A stretch of DNA of 64,000 nucleotides from Endozoicomonas euniceicola (GTDB taxonomy: Bacteria > Pseudomonadota > Gammaproteobacteria > Pseudomonadales > Endozoicomonadaceae), in assembly GCF_025562755.1 (NCBI RefSeq), contig NZ_CP103300.1, positions 4,093,001 through 4,157,000 of the forward strand, in the 5' to 3' direction. Position numbers and translations under genes: made by a program. Below are positions 40,001 through 48,100 of the stretch, one piece after another; positions within the stretch are counted from its first letter, which is position 1; each line of letters starts with the position of its first letter. The notes below the pieces were generated by a model, which did not search any database, was not told the DNA's origin, and worked only from the letters and a program-made list of their open reading frames with translations.

Positions 40001-43000
40001 GCTCCGAACACGGGATATTATTTCTACAACCGTCACGTCAGGTGGCTGTATTTTGAACCGGCTTCTCTCCAGAGCTCAAGCAGAACATGCCACTACAACA
40101 AAACATTCAGCGCTAAAGGCCGCCTTGCACTTAATTATGAAATAAAAAGTTACAAAGTCACTGACGATCCGGAACCGCAGCTGATGGTGATGACCGATGC
40201 CGGGGTCTGGTTTACTCTTGAGCGCCCGGTACCGGGGCCGGTTGTTCATCCATTCAACGTAACCCCTGTTTTTATCAGTACGACGTTTTTCACCCATGAT
40301 AAAGCGTTGGACCAGGTGGCTGATAGCGAGCCCTCCACCAGATTTTTGCCTGTTAATCTTGTCAGAAAAGACAATGCCAGCCACCTGCTCCGCAGTGGCT
40401 TTTATGATACAAAAAACAAGGTCGTGATGACGTACCTGTCCAGCGCCATTGATTTTTACGACAAAGAGCAGATGGAAGCCCGGTGCCTGGCAGGCAGCAA
40501 TGGCCGGAAAGTGATTCGCCTGACGTATAGTGACGCGTCAAAACAGTACCAGCTCGCCTCTGAAGACGATATTGCCCGGCGTCAATCGGTGACAACGGAC
40601 TGCGTTGAGATAACCGGTTTGGGGGGTGTCTACCTGAAACTGGCCCCGGAGCTGACCCGCTCGATTATCAAAGACCACTCGCCGGTGCACAGCTTCAGAA
40701 AAGGAGACACCGTCTACTATGTGATGCACAGCAGCACTGTGGGCGCACTTTATTATGTCTCGATAGAACGGCCCCGGGTGGATTACGCAGACCTGCTGAC
40801 CACCTCGCCGGGCACGCTGAATCTTGTCACGTTTGGCCGCAGCGCCCTGAATGTCAGGGACGGCAAGGGCGATTTTCTGGACGTCAGATCCCTTAAGAAC
40901 GGTATCCTGGCCTTTACCCGTAACGGCTATATCCTGATGATCCCCAATGACGCGCTGTTGAACGGTACCCACCTGGGCAGCGCCCCCCTGGAAACTTACC
41001 AGTTCACTGGCTGGCATTACGGTTATAGCGACAATGATGAGTCCATTCGATTAAGCCTGCCTTCCTTAGCGGACGCTTCCCGGGAATACTATCAGTTGCC
41101 CAAAGACTCGAGCATCGACCTGACTGACCTGGATATGGGGGTCATCGTTGACGGACTGTATGCCGATCATTTTGGTGAGGACAAGACTGCCCCGGAAAAC
41201 TGGAGCCCCCGGCAGGCTTCTGCATTTCTTACGGATCTCAGGCAAGCCGTCAGGGGCGTTTGCGACCAGTTTGCGCTGGATTTTGGTGAAGAAGCCCCGG
41301 ACCTGGTCCGACTGCCGATGGTAAACCCACCGAAGGGTAAGCCCCTGCCCGCTTTTTTAGCAAAGATGGATTTCTGGTATCTGCGCTCCAGAGACCGGCT
41401 GTTTGCCGCCAATGCCGACGATGCGTTCAGAATAGGAGGGGACAATGGCAACTCCCTGATGGCCCTGAAGGGCGAGGAAGACAGCATCCCCTACCGGTTT
41501 TACATGGGTCCGGTAGCCGGCGGGAATCCAACCCCCGGTACCAACTCAACACTCAGCACCAACTCAACACTCAGCACCAACCCTACACTCAGCACCAGAA
41601 CGATACCCAGCACCGGCCCGACATCGGAACCACTGACCGAGTGCCCCCGGAACCGGGTTGTCCCGAGCCTGCTGCCCGAGGTGCTTCGTCCGGACGTTTC
41701 CGTGCCCTGTGAGGACGGTGACGACAACCCTGAAGCAAGCTACTTCTGGAATAACGTCAGACAGCAATGGGAAGGCCGCAGTGGGCATTATTCATTCACT
41801 GTTGTCGATGGTCACAAAACGCTCTCCGGCCTTCATTTAACCAATGACCAGCAGACTCAGAAACAACAGCGGGGGGCTTATAGCCTTCTGGTCAGTAGTA
41901 ACGGTAATTTAATCTACGGAGCCTCCACATCTTACAAATATGTCTGGCCGAGGCTGTCCGGGAAAGTATCGAGCCTGCTATCGTCTGATATGCCCTCCCC
42001 CTATAAAAACTTTCCGAAGCAGCCACTGCTGGAGATTGAGTTTGCACCCGACTGGCTGAAAGCCAAAAAATTCCGCCAGGCATGGTATGACACACAGGAT
42101 AACCTGTTATTCCTGGGGCCCGAAACCCGCAAGGATGATGAACTGGTACTGATTGGTAGACTGGACGCCGGCCGTCGTTCCGGCCAGCTCACGCAAACCG
42201 GAGCTTTGTGTTTCAGCCGTAAAAGACGCAAGGTCTTTTTTATTGACAAAGATCGGGCCATACCTGCTCATAAGCCATTCGACGGGGCAAGCCCATTTGC
42301 GCAGGAGCTTAGCCGCCTGTTAGACATTGAGGTGAGCCGGGACGGTCATGGGCTCCGGGTCTATGGCAGCGGCAGGGATGACCGGTTAACCATCTCTGAC
42401 TTTTTGCTGGATACCCTTTACTTCGACAGGGGCAAAGGCGCCAGGCGGTTAACCCCGAACCCGGACCGTCCCCATGACCTGACCCTTTACTTTGACGGCA
42501 AGGGCGGCAATGACTCCTTTTCGATGAAGTTCAGTGACCTGACTTATTGCGCGCAGGTGATCATTAAGCTGGAAATGCAGCCTGCTGCAACGCCCCCCGG
42601 GGATAACAATGGCCAGTCTCAGCGCATCCGTATTCATGCCCCGGCGTTTCAAAGCACCCTCCTGCGTGACAAGAATGACCTTCTGATCCTTGATCGTTTT
42701 GATCCTAAAGGTGTTTTGCGGATCAAGCAGGTCTGGACGGCACCGCTGGCCCCCCTCCCAAAACCCACAGGCATTCAGTTCAACGACGCTCGCTTTACGC
42801 TTGACCAGTTACGGGTAGAGGTTCAGGCCAACCAGGGTATTTATATGCCGCCACTGGCGGCCGGCACCGGCGCATTGCCTCCAGCCCCTGTACCTGCCAC
42901 CCCGGACAGACCCTTGTTCATTGATGTGGCGCCTGGCTTCCTGCTGGTGCCGAAGAAACAGGCAGACACCCTGAAACTAACCGTGCAACCGGTCAGCGGG

Positions 43001-44755
43001 GCGGTCAGCGGGGCGGTCAATGGCACGACCAGCATGACGGTCGAGGGGTATCGCTTTGCCCGGGGCAGCGTCCGGGTGCGTCAGCTCAGCACGGAAGGGA
43101 GCAAGCCCGCTTCAGGCTACTATAACCTCGACTTTGACGATGGCCGGGGTTGCCACAACTGCCTCTCCCCCGCCCGGAGCACAAACCAGACGCAAACCAT
43201 AGGGGGGCATGAGTTTACGGTTTTTGAGGCACCCGCAAAGCTGAACCTGAAAAACAAAACCAAATACCTGGCCCAGTGGAACAACACCCTTGGTTTCCCG
43301 GTGATCGGCAAAGAGCAACTGGACGACTATGGCCCCGTGTTTGATAAAGCCAGCCCTTACCCGGTGCTGGCTTTGGATAACCCGGCCATGCTGGACGAAC
43401 AGCCGGTTTTCGGTGTGTTTTATGATGTGGATATCAAGGCGCTGCGGTTTGCTTTTGAAAGCACCAGCCATAGGCTGACCGTTACCATATGGCGCGGTCA
43501 GAACCTCATACGCAAGGGGCACATGAACCGAACCGACACCGCCAGCCTGAATGTCCTGCTGGTTGATCGGGAGACGGGCAGACAAACACGACACAAAGTC
43601 TTTCCCTTCTCCCTGTCATCACTGAAACTGGTTGCCCGTGGCGATAACTGGGCGCTGGAATCCGGTGACTATCGGTTTCACCTGGGTGCCATTGATGACC
43701 GGATACTGGCTTTTGAGCGGCTCAGCCCCTCAATCGTGACGACTTTGTCTAAGGCCATGCCTTTTGATGGCTTTGTGTTTGCCGGTGAGCAGGCCAACGA
43801 ACGGATTAAAATGATGGAGCTGGCCGAACGGCTGGCACCATCGGTGCCCCGGTTATTTGACGGTGCGAAGGCAGCCAGCCCCCGGATGAACGGCAACGGC
43901 CTGAATAACATTCTTTATATCGCCCCGGAAAAAGCGATCCGCGAGGTCTATGGCCATAACGGCAATGACCTGTTCCTGCTGGGAGACCCAGACCAGAAAG
44001 GCGGCCAGGCAAACACCCGGAAAACCATCAACCGAACTCCGGTGGAGCTTAATGGTGATGCTGGCGATGACATTTACGACATCCGGTCATCACGGAATGC
44101 CACCGTCACTGACAGCCAGGGACAACATACTGTTATCCTGTCGTCAGGCTCCAGAAGCAACCTGAGGTCACTGGAGGGTAAGAAAAGCACCCGGCTCTAC
44201 CTCACTGACCTCGAGCCGGAGGAGGTGCAGTTCAACCTGCGCCGCCGAACCGGTAGCAGCAACCTGAACCAGACGACGGTGGATAACCCGGGCAGTACCG
44301 GCCTGAATGATACCTTCGTAGTGATCCCCCACCAGGGCGCAGAACTGGCGGTGATTAGCCTGTCGGCACTGGATAGCATCTACTTCAGAGGGCGGCGTTA
44401 CACCAGTGACCCCACAGGCTGGGTAACGGGGCGCAACCGGACGCTGGCCGGGCCCGGAGTTAACCGGTTTGGGCCGGAGACACCGGAAGGCAAGATCATC
44501 AGTGGCCAGCGCCTGGCTGCCAGCCTGATGCCAGCCGGGGATAAAAAGAGCGGGACAGCCCGACTCCGGGTGCCCGAGACCAACCAGGGTTCAGCGCGGA
44601 TAGAGCAGCATTTCCAACAGCTGGTGCAAAGCCTGGCGCCTTTAAATGCCAACGTTATGGGAGGGGAGGCTGCTTTTGTGCCGGAAGCGCAGAACGTGAC
44701 CAGCCTGAACATGACTTCCCCCCTGGCCAACACCACCACGCTGCCAACGACTTGA
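34022..44755 (+). CDS. Toxin C: TcdA/TcdB-like giant autoprocessing protein
   Basis: This 3577-aa protein has the same order as toxin B but its own N-terminal module. The DXD position reads GGIIVDANAF (D235, N237). C80 residues are the Asp of TPYDHK, H585 in SAHGNY and C621 in IACSLEKF. The furin-type R905-K-R-R908 lies between C899 and C915. The N-terminal module carries a direct 60-bp duplication (34381-34500), adding one 20-residue unit containing KNWL.SNHGKSE. From about 36,720 the gene is almost identical to toxin D for 8 kb. Its body has a Thr/Ser-rich insert of four 6-residue units (41541-41612) that B and E lack. The last few hundred bases match B better than D. The C-terminal RTX-like repeats and tail are as in B. 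Confidence 0.82.
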   Translation: MPNVPAAQNNPLPKKIHFVVIGELTRAQALRIETWAKANPNWSVTLWKDQDSYFDRLVLEAMSSDLLKIDELRAKNKRQWQGDFLEKNKYKNIPVDFYTDLKIFRQRQKQMELNINHQVTSEDKTLSGVIKNWLFSNHGKSEGKTRSGVIKNWLISNHGKSEEILDDIVQEQQTIYDGLKKSNVDVVDLKSVISTLSQDEEKLYKDAAYTYADFTLARKLMQLKVLQANGGIIVDANAFPEINSDIFSESNSGDSLYAQFKNRFSDNSNSVVQKENIVHGYRNLEGKARLQALLQRVSSHFVNSEAPLEENYLLKLRKYGYGPQAESIIRASEKVSENRFFKPLGTLEMGDKKILIADSVGGNEGDIDFLVAQPNAEAITSAVKRITLFMKVEPYALEFGFETNRNIKFDKLSAEANKAVKDTRAYFKKQISDKKLNEEQKAEYLLSVLDGLFQLRNRGIIPPIDPYGDALGRRSLNMAAHALGQMDTRYSGSPYIYEPDRSKGGTHGIDLALDISTVKDTPYDHKLIISVTTFPDIMYGGALLFQRNPDQSSLALWDKNQQRLITVAGKERAVTENSKIIVSAHGNYLKIGRLSASEIADIIARVVPHGGRVKKIRCIACSLEKFSQLIDPKWESASQKTLEGTFGGSLLRALEKKGISAGVVVTQNKSTRMQHFFGYLYSFGIGSDNSDSYVQMILRKPGKSIFETRLIDGELSLKIRPGQLQFKPHGIVSNSYDRKDRKYSLTSDSQQTFDSAQLYEHLRRGNILIPATLEVIVLAAGNEDFNGKIIALGQPRYAEGLQWLLNEAMAQTRYDLWCDETREYLGLEIDIMTQMIAEEYAGISGFFSRIWSVPLTQLKKRIANGQIEVVVGSFEDVDGIIKARHPEPFSYVSQSPDFCRVAPTRKRRSASTASCRNDPEPFIDSLKLLSDDKTQIVLDGLQKDIALVDAPEDSALFKLQQEIKGYRRRVAQAALKPSPGKHSIIALDEASFASAKELASKPDSRAEAFQFIPGKSVLVSADGLVVPLVQGGSTSRVSLVGSPESFAAGLGAQCVGDVVADGRVGQLDALVSSSAQAIREAFPDSRLQDLAAVSDHQAVSPLTSALAAPAFAASFAPRGWQGHGTTLRRYWKSDVLALHPPQSQSINADIDKQLQFEQLVRNFSDWLASPEVNTPAGSDYTPLLTTLKKVNNQWHMDFIREGTKTKKNLQFTSTAPAELKNYLDSQNKAIKPSGFRHKLKKLFRPTRTSGYVSEALSLVDSVQMLMIIIQREAFFEQVSKTEGMSDSLYRALVMHSYVNMGMEATQATELAGQVVNLVKDSRPISRILPSETKVVKRIPPGGAGSAKSLATTTRLTRYGKAVKAVKFTGKALGAAGVGLMAFSTGLTAYEYSQIEDDDIKDLYRSKLIVESVGLAAALFSLVASGPVGAAVAVAVFLGMLIAEAFFAGKMKEIEIQRKLQVARQAVEKFNDIYRELNPDSFFPISEENKTRALEAVRKILTNPNKSDYGWVNDELKGALYPLSPTVVDRIFKKIKDEFGSDQFEINNKIYDFLNQEGLIPETHRETADFYFNPATNQTFSVGLKKIDLQGKQLDYGRMFFRHQHFETKKRGTTVSAVLFPLGDFTDVIYSYVESDCKAGRRLSFYQCTDGIFNVTGIMPDKIGTVIMPARLDWDFGGEYTEFDDARTIPDSGSRRFFDAIHNSGAKIKYYDTKTVKGDNPRGSSQSNTVEKGYMIQRLVREESRHTDVLLNLDYEDHDIIFPPKIREPSNTGRGLLYTVNVPDNSKNNYRLIIKDNWSINLKNLKNARSASFSLYYHGDREVQCINRYYNLYEGKHCGFSRTDDGFTFKLGGASVYFDLPKDALSEEEKNHYKVMIVDDNAGFKVAPLHNKAPIELLYFISKGPIQESAQRVRYFTEIEAAFNRNEYSYAFRLKPAPKGSTRYLFPGRFVPVILQKTIQRVFLQVWYDRSNNIEITFCRQPGEEQGHIIPVTGAPNTGYYFYNRHVRWLYFEPASLQSSSRTCHYNKTFSAKGRLALNYEIKSYKVTDDPEPQLMVMTDAGVWFTLERPVPGPVVHPFNVTPVFISTTFFTHDKALDQVADSEPSTRFLPVNLVRKDNASHLLRSGFYDTKNKVVMTYLSSAIDFYDKEQMEARCLAGSNGRKVIRLTYSDASKQYQLASEDDIARRQSVTTDCVEITGLGGVYLKLAPELTRSIIKDHSPVHSFRKGDTVYYVMHSSTVGALYYVSIERPRVDYADLLTTSPGTLNLVTFGRSALNVRDGKGDFLDVRSLKNGILAFTRNGYILMIPNDALLNGTHLGSAPLETYQFTGWHYGYSDNDESIRLSLPSLADASREYYQLPKDSSIDLTDLDMGVIVDGLYADHFGEDKTAPENWSPRQASAFLTDLRQAVRGVCDQFALDFGEEAPDLVRLPMVNPPKGKPLPAFLAKMDFWYLRSRDRLFAANADDAFRIGGDNGNSLMALKGEEDSIPYRFYMGPVAGGNPTPGTNSTLSTNSTLSTNPTLSTRTIPSTGPTSEPLTECPRNRVVPSLLPEVLRPDVSVPCEDGDDNPEASYFWNNVRQQWEGRSGHYSFTVVDGHKTLSGLHLTNDQQTQKQQRGAYSLLVSSNGNLIYGASTSYKYVWPRLSGKVSSLLSSDMPSPYKNFPKQPLLEIEFAPDWLKAKKFRQAWYDTQDNLLFLGPETRKDDELVLIGRLDAGRRSGQLTQTGALCFSRKRRKVFFIDKDRAIPAHKPFDGASPFAQELSRLLDIEVSRDGHGLRVYGSGRDDRLTISDFLLDTLYFDRGKGARRLTPNPDRPHDLTLYFDGKGGNDSFSMKFSDLTYCAQVIIKLEMQPAATPPGDNNGQSQRIRIHAPAFQSTLLRDKNDLLILDRFDPKGVLRIKQVWTAPLAPLPKPTGIQFNDARFTLDQLRVEVQANQGIYMPPLAAGTGALPPAPVPATPDRPLFIDVAPGFLLVPKKQADTLKLTVQPVSGAVSGAVNGTTSMTVEGYRFARGSVRVRQLSTEGSKPASGYYNLDFDDGRGCHNCLSPARSTNQTQTIGGHEFTVFEAPAKLNLKNKTKYLAQWNNTLGFPVIGKEQLDDYGPVFDKASPYPVLALDNPAMLDEQPVFGVFYDVDIKALRFAFESTSHRLTVTIWRGQNLIRKGHMNRTDTASLNVLLVDRETGRQTRHKVFPFSLSSLKLVARGDNWALESGDYRFHLGAIDDRILAFERLSPSIVTTLSKAMPFDGFVFAGEQANERIKMMELAERLAPSVPRLFDGAKAASPRMNGNGLNNILYIAPEKAIREVYGHNGNDLFLLGDPDQKGGQANTRKTINRTPVELNGDAGDDIYDIRSSRNATVTDSQGQHTVILSSGSRSNLRSLEGKKSTRLYLTDLEPEEVQFNLRRRTGSSNLNQTTVDNPGSTGLNDTFVVIPHQGAELAVISLSALDSIYFRGRRYTSDPTGWVTGRNRTLAGPGVNRFGPETPEGKIISGQRLAASLMPAGDKKSGTARLRVPETNQGSARIEQHFQQLVQSLAPLNANVMGGEAAFVPEAQNVTSLNMTSPLANTTTLPTT
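34381..34500 (+). repeat. Tandem 60-bp duplication inside toxin C
   Basis: Two in-frame units, 34381-34440 and 34441-34500, differ at only a few bases. B, D and E have one copy of the corresponding segment (ending NHGKS or KDGKS), so the duplication arose in C. Confidence 0.9.
36716..36766 (+). other. Cys-bracketed furin-type site in toxin C
   Basis: Encodes C899-RVAPT-RKRR-SASTAS-C915. The loop is one residue shorter than in B, D and E, yet the site and both cysteines are kept. Confidence 0.65.
36721..44755 (+). repeat. Body module shared by toxins C and D (copy 1)
   Basis: Almost identical to 47758-55792 at a constant offset of 11037 bp, with scattered single changes and one dense patch of differences at 43457-43492. 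It begins at the furin loop. Confidence 0.9.
41541..41612 (+). repeat. 18-bp minisatellite in toxin C
   Basis: Four in-frame 18-bp units starting with CCAACTCAACACTCAGCA; units 1 and 2 identical, 3 and 4 diverged. They encode a Thr/Ser/Asn-rich stretch (TNSTLS-type) that replaces a short segment of B and E. Confidence 0.9.
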
Positions 44756-45163
44756 AACAGGTTTGGCATCCTCTCCCTGCCGGGTCGCCCGGGAGCTTGA
44801 CCTGAATGTCAGCGAGGTTCGGAAAATGACTCAACAACTCCGGCAGGCAGTGTACGACAAAAGTCTGATGTAGTCCTCAGTGGCGAGATGGAATGCCATG
44901 AGGTCTACATGCAGAGCCATAATCTAAGTATTACGACACTCGTAGTGCAATTATGATCTATGCTTGCAACTTTGATGCTATGTCGTCGTTATTTCTTCTT
45001 TCACGCCCACTTTTGGTGATCGATCTGCCAGATAAGCCCTGTAAATTTTTGCTGTGTGAAGATTGCCGTTACAGCAATGGGGGCCTGGTCAAATGGATCA
45101 GGTATACACAAATAGACGTGTAATGCCGCTTGGTCAACTAAAGTGAAACGCAGGTAATGAGTC
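44756..45163 (+). other. Spacer between toxins C and D
   Basis: 408 bp without a gene, one visible base different from the B-C spacer. Contains the same short GC hairpin and the same upstream block. Confidence 0.65.
45013..45163 (+). promoter_or_regulatory. Conserved upstream block of toxin D with a dyad
   Basis: Same block as before toxin C; the TTGCTGT/ACAGCAA dyad lies at 45049-45077. Confidence 0.5.
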
Positions 45164-48100
45164 ATGCCTAATGTTCCAGCCGCTCAAAATAATCCATTGC
45201 CAAAGAAAATACATTTTGTCGTCATCGGTGAGCTGACCAGGGCCCAGGCCTTGAGGATTGAAACCTGGGCGAAGGCCAACCCGGACTGGAGTGTCAAATT
45301 ATGGAAGGACGGGAACAGTTATTTTGACCGTCTCGTACTAAAAGAAATGGCCAGCGAGTTACTCGAAATCGATGATATGAAAAAACAAATCGGAGGGCAA
45401 GGGACGCCCATAGGAAATGATGACTGGGCCGAGAGGCTACCAAATTCTATAGGCTTTGATTTGGACATCCTCAGAAATCATCAGCGAAAAATGGCAAAAA
45501 GTATCAATCGTAAAGTTAAACCCGGCGGTAAAACACGGGCAGATGCGGTGAAAGGATGGCTGATTTCCAATCATGGAAAAAGTAAAAATGAATTAGATGA
45601 TATTATTAAAGCGCAACAAAGTATTTACGACACCCTTAAAAAGAATGGGGTTGATATTGAAGACTCAGGGTCTCAATTTCCCTTTTTTACTGTGGATGAA
45701 AAGAAATTATATATTGATGCGGCTTACAATTACGCTGACTTCACAACTGCCCAGAGAGTAATGCAATTATTGCTATTGGATAAACACGGTGGCCTTGTTG
45801 TTGACATCAATACTTTCCCGAAAATAAACAGTGATGTTTTTTCTGAAATTAGCGATGAAGATACATTTGCTTTGTTCAGGAAAATGTTTGGTGATCATTC
45901 CAGCTTGGTTGTCCAGAAAGAAGATATAGAGAAAGGGTTCCATGAACTTGAAAAGAAATCCAGACTTCAAGCACTACTACAAAGACTTAAGAGCGATTTT
46001 ATTACTACGGATGCACCGTTAGATGAGGATTATCTTTCAAAACTCAGGGATTATGGTTACGGTTCTCGTGCGGAATCGATTATCAGGGCATCGGAGAAAG
46101 CGCCGGAGAGTCAGTGGTTTAAGCCTTTGGGAACTCTGATGATGGCTGATGAAGACATTTTGATGGCCGGTTCAGGGGGAGGCAACGAAGGAGATTTCTA
46201 TTTTTTGGCAGCTCACCGTAATACATTCACAGTGACTAATGTTCTGCATGAAGCGGTTTTGTTCTTTAAGACGAAGCCCTATGAGGACATGCCATTAAAA
46301 GATTTTCGTGACGCCAAAAATCGCATTCGACAGCTCTTGAGGTTATCTATCGGTGGTAGTGGACTGACTGCTGATCAGGAAAAAGAATACATTGACGAAG
46401 CGCTTACCGCGATTGATAAACTCGACGAAAGGGGATTCTTGCCACCTATTGACCCTTATGGTGACGTATTAGGCCGACGAAGTATTGAGCGTTTATTTTA
46501 CAGCTACGCTATGAAGAATACCCTCAATCCTGGTACGCCCTTTATTTATGAACCAGACCACTTAAAGGGGGGAATCCATGGTGTTAATCATGCCTATGAT
46601 ATTGCTACTGCAGACGCCACCCCTTATGATCACAAGGTGATTATTATTGCTGGCAATCAGCCTGAAATCATACACGGAGGCATTCTGTTATTTCAGCGTA
46701 ACCCTGGCCAGTCTTCTTTAGTGTTATGGGATAAGAATCAGCAGCGCCTTATTAAATTGGCAGGGAAGAAACAACCAGTAACTGAAAATTCAAAAATTAA
46801 TGTGAAAGCTCATGGGAATTATTTGAAGGTTGGTGATTTTGACGCCAGTGAAATTGCAGACATTATCGCCAAAGTCGTCCCCAGTGGTGGAAGGGTCAAG
46901 AAAGTAAAAATTGACGCTTGTTCCGTCGAGAAGTTCTCCCACCTCATTGATCCAAAATTGGACTCCGCCTCACAGGAAGCCCTTGGAAGTACCTTTGGCG
47001 GTTCTTTATTACGTGCTCTTGAAAAGAAAGGTATTTCTGCCGGGGTCGTAGTAACTAATAACAAACAGACTTTTATCGATAGCTTTTTAGGTAGCAGATA
47101 CGCTTTTAATGTAAGTGGTGAAAAAGATCGCTTTTATACTGAAATAATTTTACGAAAGCCCGGTGACAGTATTGTTGAAACCAGGCTGGTTGATGGCAAG
47201 CTGTTATCAAAAATAAGGCCTGGCCATTCAGCATTGAAAAAAGAAGTCATCAGAAAAAAACGCACTGATGAAATAATCCATCTGAGCCTTGCGCACAGAC
47301 CATCATATCATTTTGATTCAGCCGCACTGTATGGCCACCTTCACCAGGGAAACATTCTTATTCCCGCTACCGTTGAGGCCATTGTCCTCGCAGCCGGGAA
47401 AGAAGATTTCAGTGGCAAGATTATTGCGTTGGGTAATCCAGAGTATGCTGAAGGCGTACAGTGGGTGCTCAATGAGACCATGACATCATCGTCTGCCAAT
47501 GCCTGGCTTAGTAAAGTAAAAAAATATTTTGGCCTCGACGCTGGCGTCATGTTCACGAGAATTCAAAAAGAGTACAGCAAAGGTCGTAATATCAACAAAA
47601 GAACAATGATGGCTCTGCCGCTTAAAAATTTAAAGAAGAGGATTGCTAACGGACAAATCGAAGTGGTAGTGGGCAGCTTTGAAGACGCGGATATTATTAA
47701 GGCTCGATACAATGAACCATTCAGCTATGTGTCACAAAGTTCTGACTTATGCAGGTTTGCCCCCTCCACCCGAAAAAGGCGCTCCGCCTCAACCGCTTCC
47801 TGCCGTAATGACCCCGAACCCTTCATCGATTCCCTCAAGCTGCTGTCCGATGATAAAACCCAGATCGTTCTCGATGGTCTGCAAAAGGACATTGCCCTGG
47901 TCGATGCCCCGGAAGATAGCGCCCTGTTTAAACTTCAGCAGGAAATAAAAGGCTACCGTCGTAGAGTGGCGCAGGCAGCCCTGAAGCCATCCCTGGGAAA
48001 ACACAGCATCATTGCCCTGGACGAGGCGTCTTTTGCGTCGGCTAAAGAACTGGCCAGCAAGCCCGACAGCCGCGCTGAGGCCTTTCAGTTTATTCCCGGC

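Noticed and set aside
41541..41612. CRISPR-like array
   Set aside because: Units are 18 bp, adjacent with no spacers, in frame inside a gene, and no cas genes are near.
33614..45163. Toxin C-D near identity as a pure assembly duplication
   Set aside because: The N-modules differ completely and there are scattered differences plus a conversion patch, so the copies are distinct; exact copy number still deserves long-read support.
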